DNA of 35,108 nucleotides from Terriglobia bacterium (GTDB lineage: Bacteria; Acidobacteriota; Terriglobia; Acidiferrales; UBA7541): the NCBI GenBank assembly GCA_020073585.1, contig JAIQEV010000040.1:1-35108 (forward strand), in the 5' to 3' direction. Of this stretch, positions 34,722-35,108 are shown piece after piece. Numbering within the stretch: position 1 is the stretch's first letter; each line of letters begins with the position of its first letter. Under the pieces are notes generated by a model. That model made no database searches. It was not told the origin of the DNA and worked only from the letters and a program-made list of their open reading frames with translations. The translations under genes were made by a program, and so were the position numbers.

Positions 34722-35108
34722 CTACTCCGCCTGTTTTGTAATGTTCAGCAGGACCCCCACGCATGCCAGCGCTACAAACAGCGACGAACCGCCGTAAGAG
34801 ACAAACGGCAGCGGGATGCCCTTCGTCGGCAGCATCCCCAGCACCACCGCGAAATTGATGAGCGACTGGCAGAGCACCATGGCGGTTACGCCGAGGGCCA
34901 GCATGCGCCCGAATCCGTCCGGAGCGTTAAATGCGGCGCGCAAACCCCGCCATGCATAAACTGCGAATAGAGTAATGACAACCACAGCGCCGATGAAGCC
35001 GAGTTCCTCGCAGATGACGGCGTAAATAAAATCTGTGTGCGCTTCGGGAAGGTAAAAAAGCTTCTGTTTGCTCTCCATCAGGCCGACGCCTGTGAAACCG
35101 CCGGAGCC
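34722..35108 (-). CDS. ftsW: FtsW/SEDS peptidoglycan polymerase, C-terminal part
   Basis: The gene enters from beyond the right edge; 128 residues of its C-terminal part are visible. The SEDS-family signature is clear: GSGGFTGVGLMESKQKLFYL, then LPEAHTDFIYAVICEELGFIG, then hydrophobic helices and the PTKGIPLPFVSYGGSSLFVA motif before the end. FtsW polymerises glycan strands from lipid II at the division septum; RodA has similar motifs, but the murG neighbour favours FtsW. The stop is 111 bases from the murG start, the gap being filled by palindromes. Confidence 0.9.
   Translation of the reverse strand, partial: GSGGFTGVGLMESKQKLFYLPEAHTDFIYAVICEELGFIGAVVVITLFAVYAWRGLRAAFNAPDGFGRMLALGVTAMVLCQSLINFAVVLGMLPTKGIPLPFVSYGGSSLFVALACVGVLLNITKQAE

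Overview
The window looks like a chromosomal segment of a GC-rich Gram-negative bacterium, most probably an Acidobacteriota member. This placement is inferred from a very large Oar-type TonB-dependent receptor with an N-terminal carboxypeptidase-regulatory domain, a transaldolase/phosphoglucose-isomerase pair of the kind often fused in this phylum, outer-membrane proteins, and many sensor kinases. All assignments come from reading the sequence; nothing was searched.

Positions 1-219 hold the 5' end of a minus-strand PotD-like binding protein that collides with the next gene. Positions 218-8333 form a catabolic island. ATP-dependent hydantoinase/carboxylase subunits (hyuA, hyuB) and a class III CoA-transferase read rightward. 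A GntR-family regulator faces them and diverges, over a shared promoter/operator, from an HMG-CoA-lyase-like enzyme and an N-carbamoylsarcosine-amidase-like hydrolase. A TonB-dependent receptor (8407-11844) follows, then a strong terminator and a small NTF2-fold protein.

Positions 12408-20666 are a leftward sugar-phosphate block: class I fructose-bisphosphate aldolase (own terminator), an L,D-transpeptidase, and a tightly packed tkt-rpiB-tal-pgi operon. The tal and pgi genes overlap by 11 bp in different frames. A leftward signalling operon (20916-25271) encodes a membrane PAS kinase, a single-domain response regulator and a REC-PAS-kinase-REC hybrid. A tRNA-Leu(UAA) and a FadL/OmpP1-type outer-membrane protein follow.

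The right third is regulatory. A degenerate receiver protein and a Crp/Fnr regulator diverge over a near-perfect GTGA-N6-TCAC palindrome. A tandem universal stress protein, a sigma-54 NtrC-type regulator and its kinase lie on the minus strand. Two -24/-12 promoters can be read between the NtrC regulator and the stress gene: one sits directly ahead of the stress gene, the other ahead of a gene-poor stretch with a tiny ORF, a structured inverted repeat and a T8 tract. This is the best candidate for something undescribed.

The right edge holds a HAD phosphatase convergent with a truncated murG, a palindrome cluster, and the 3' end of ftsW. A short palindromic repeat also occurs inside two unrelated coding sequences, in frame, encoding nearly the same peptide in both.
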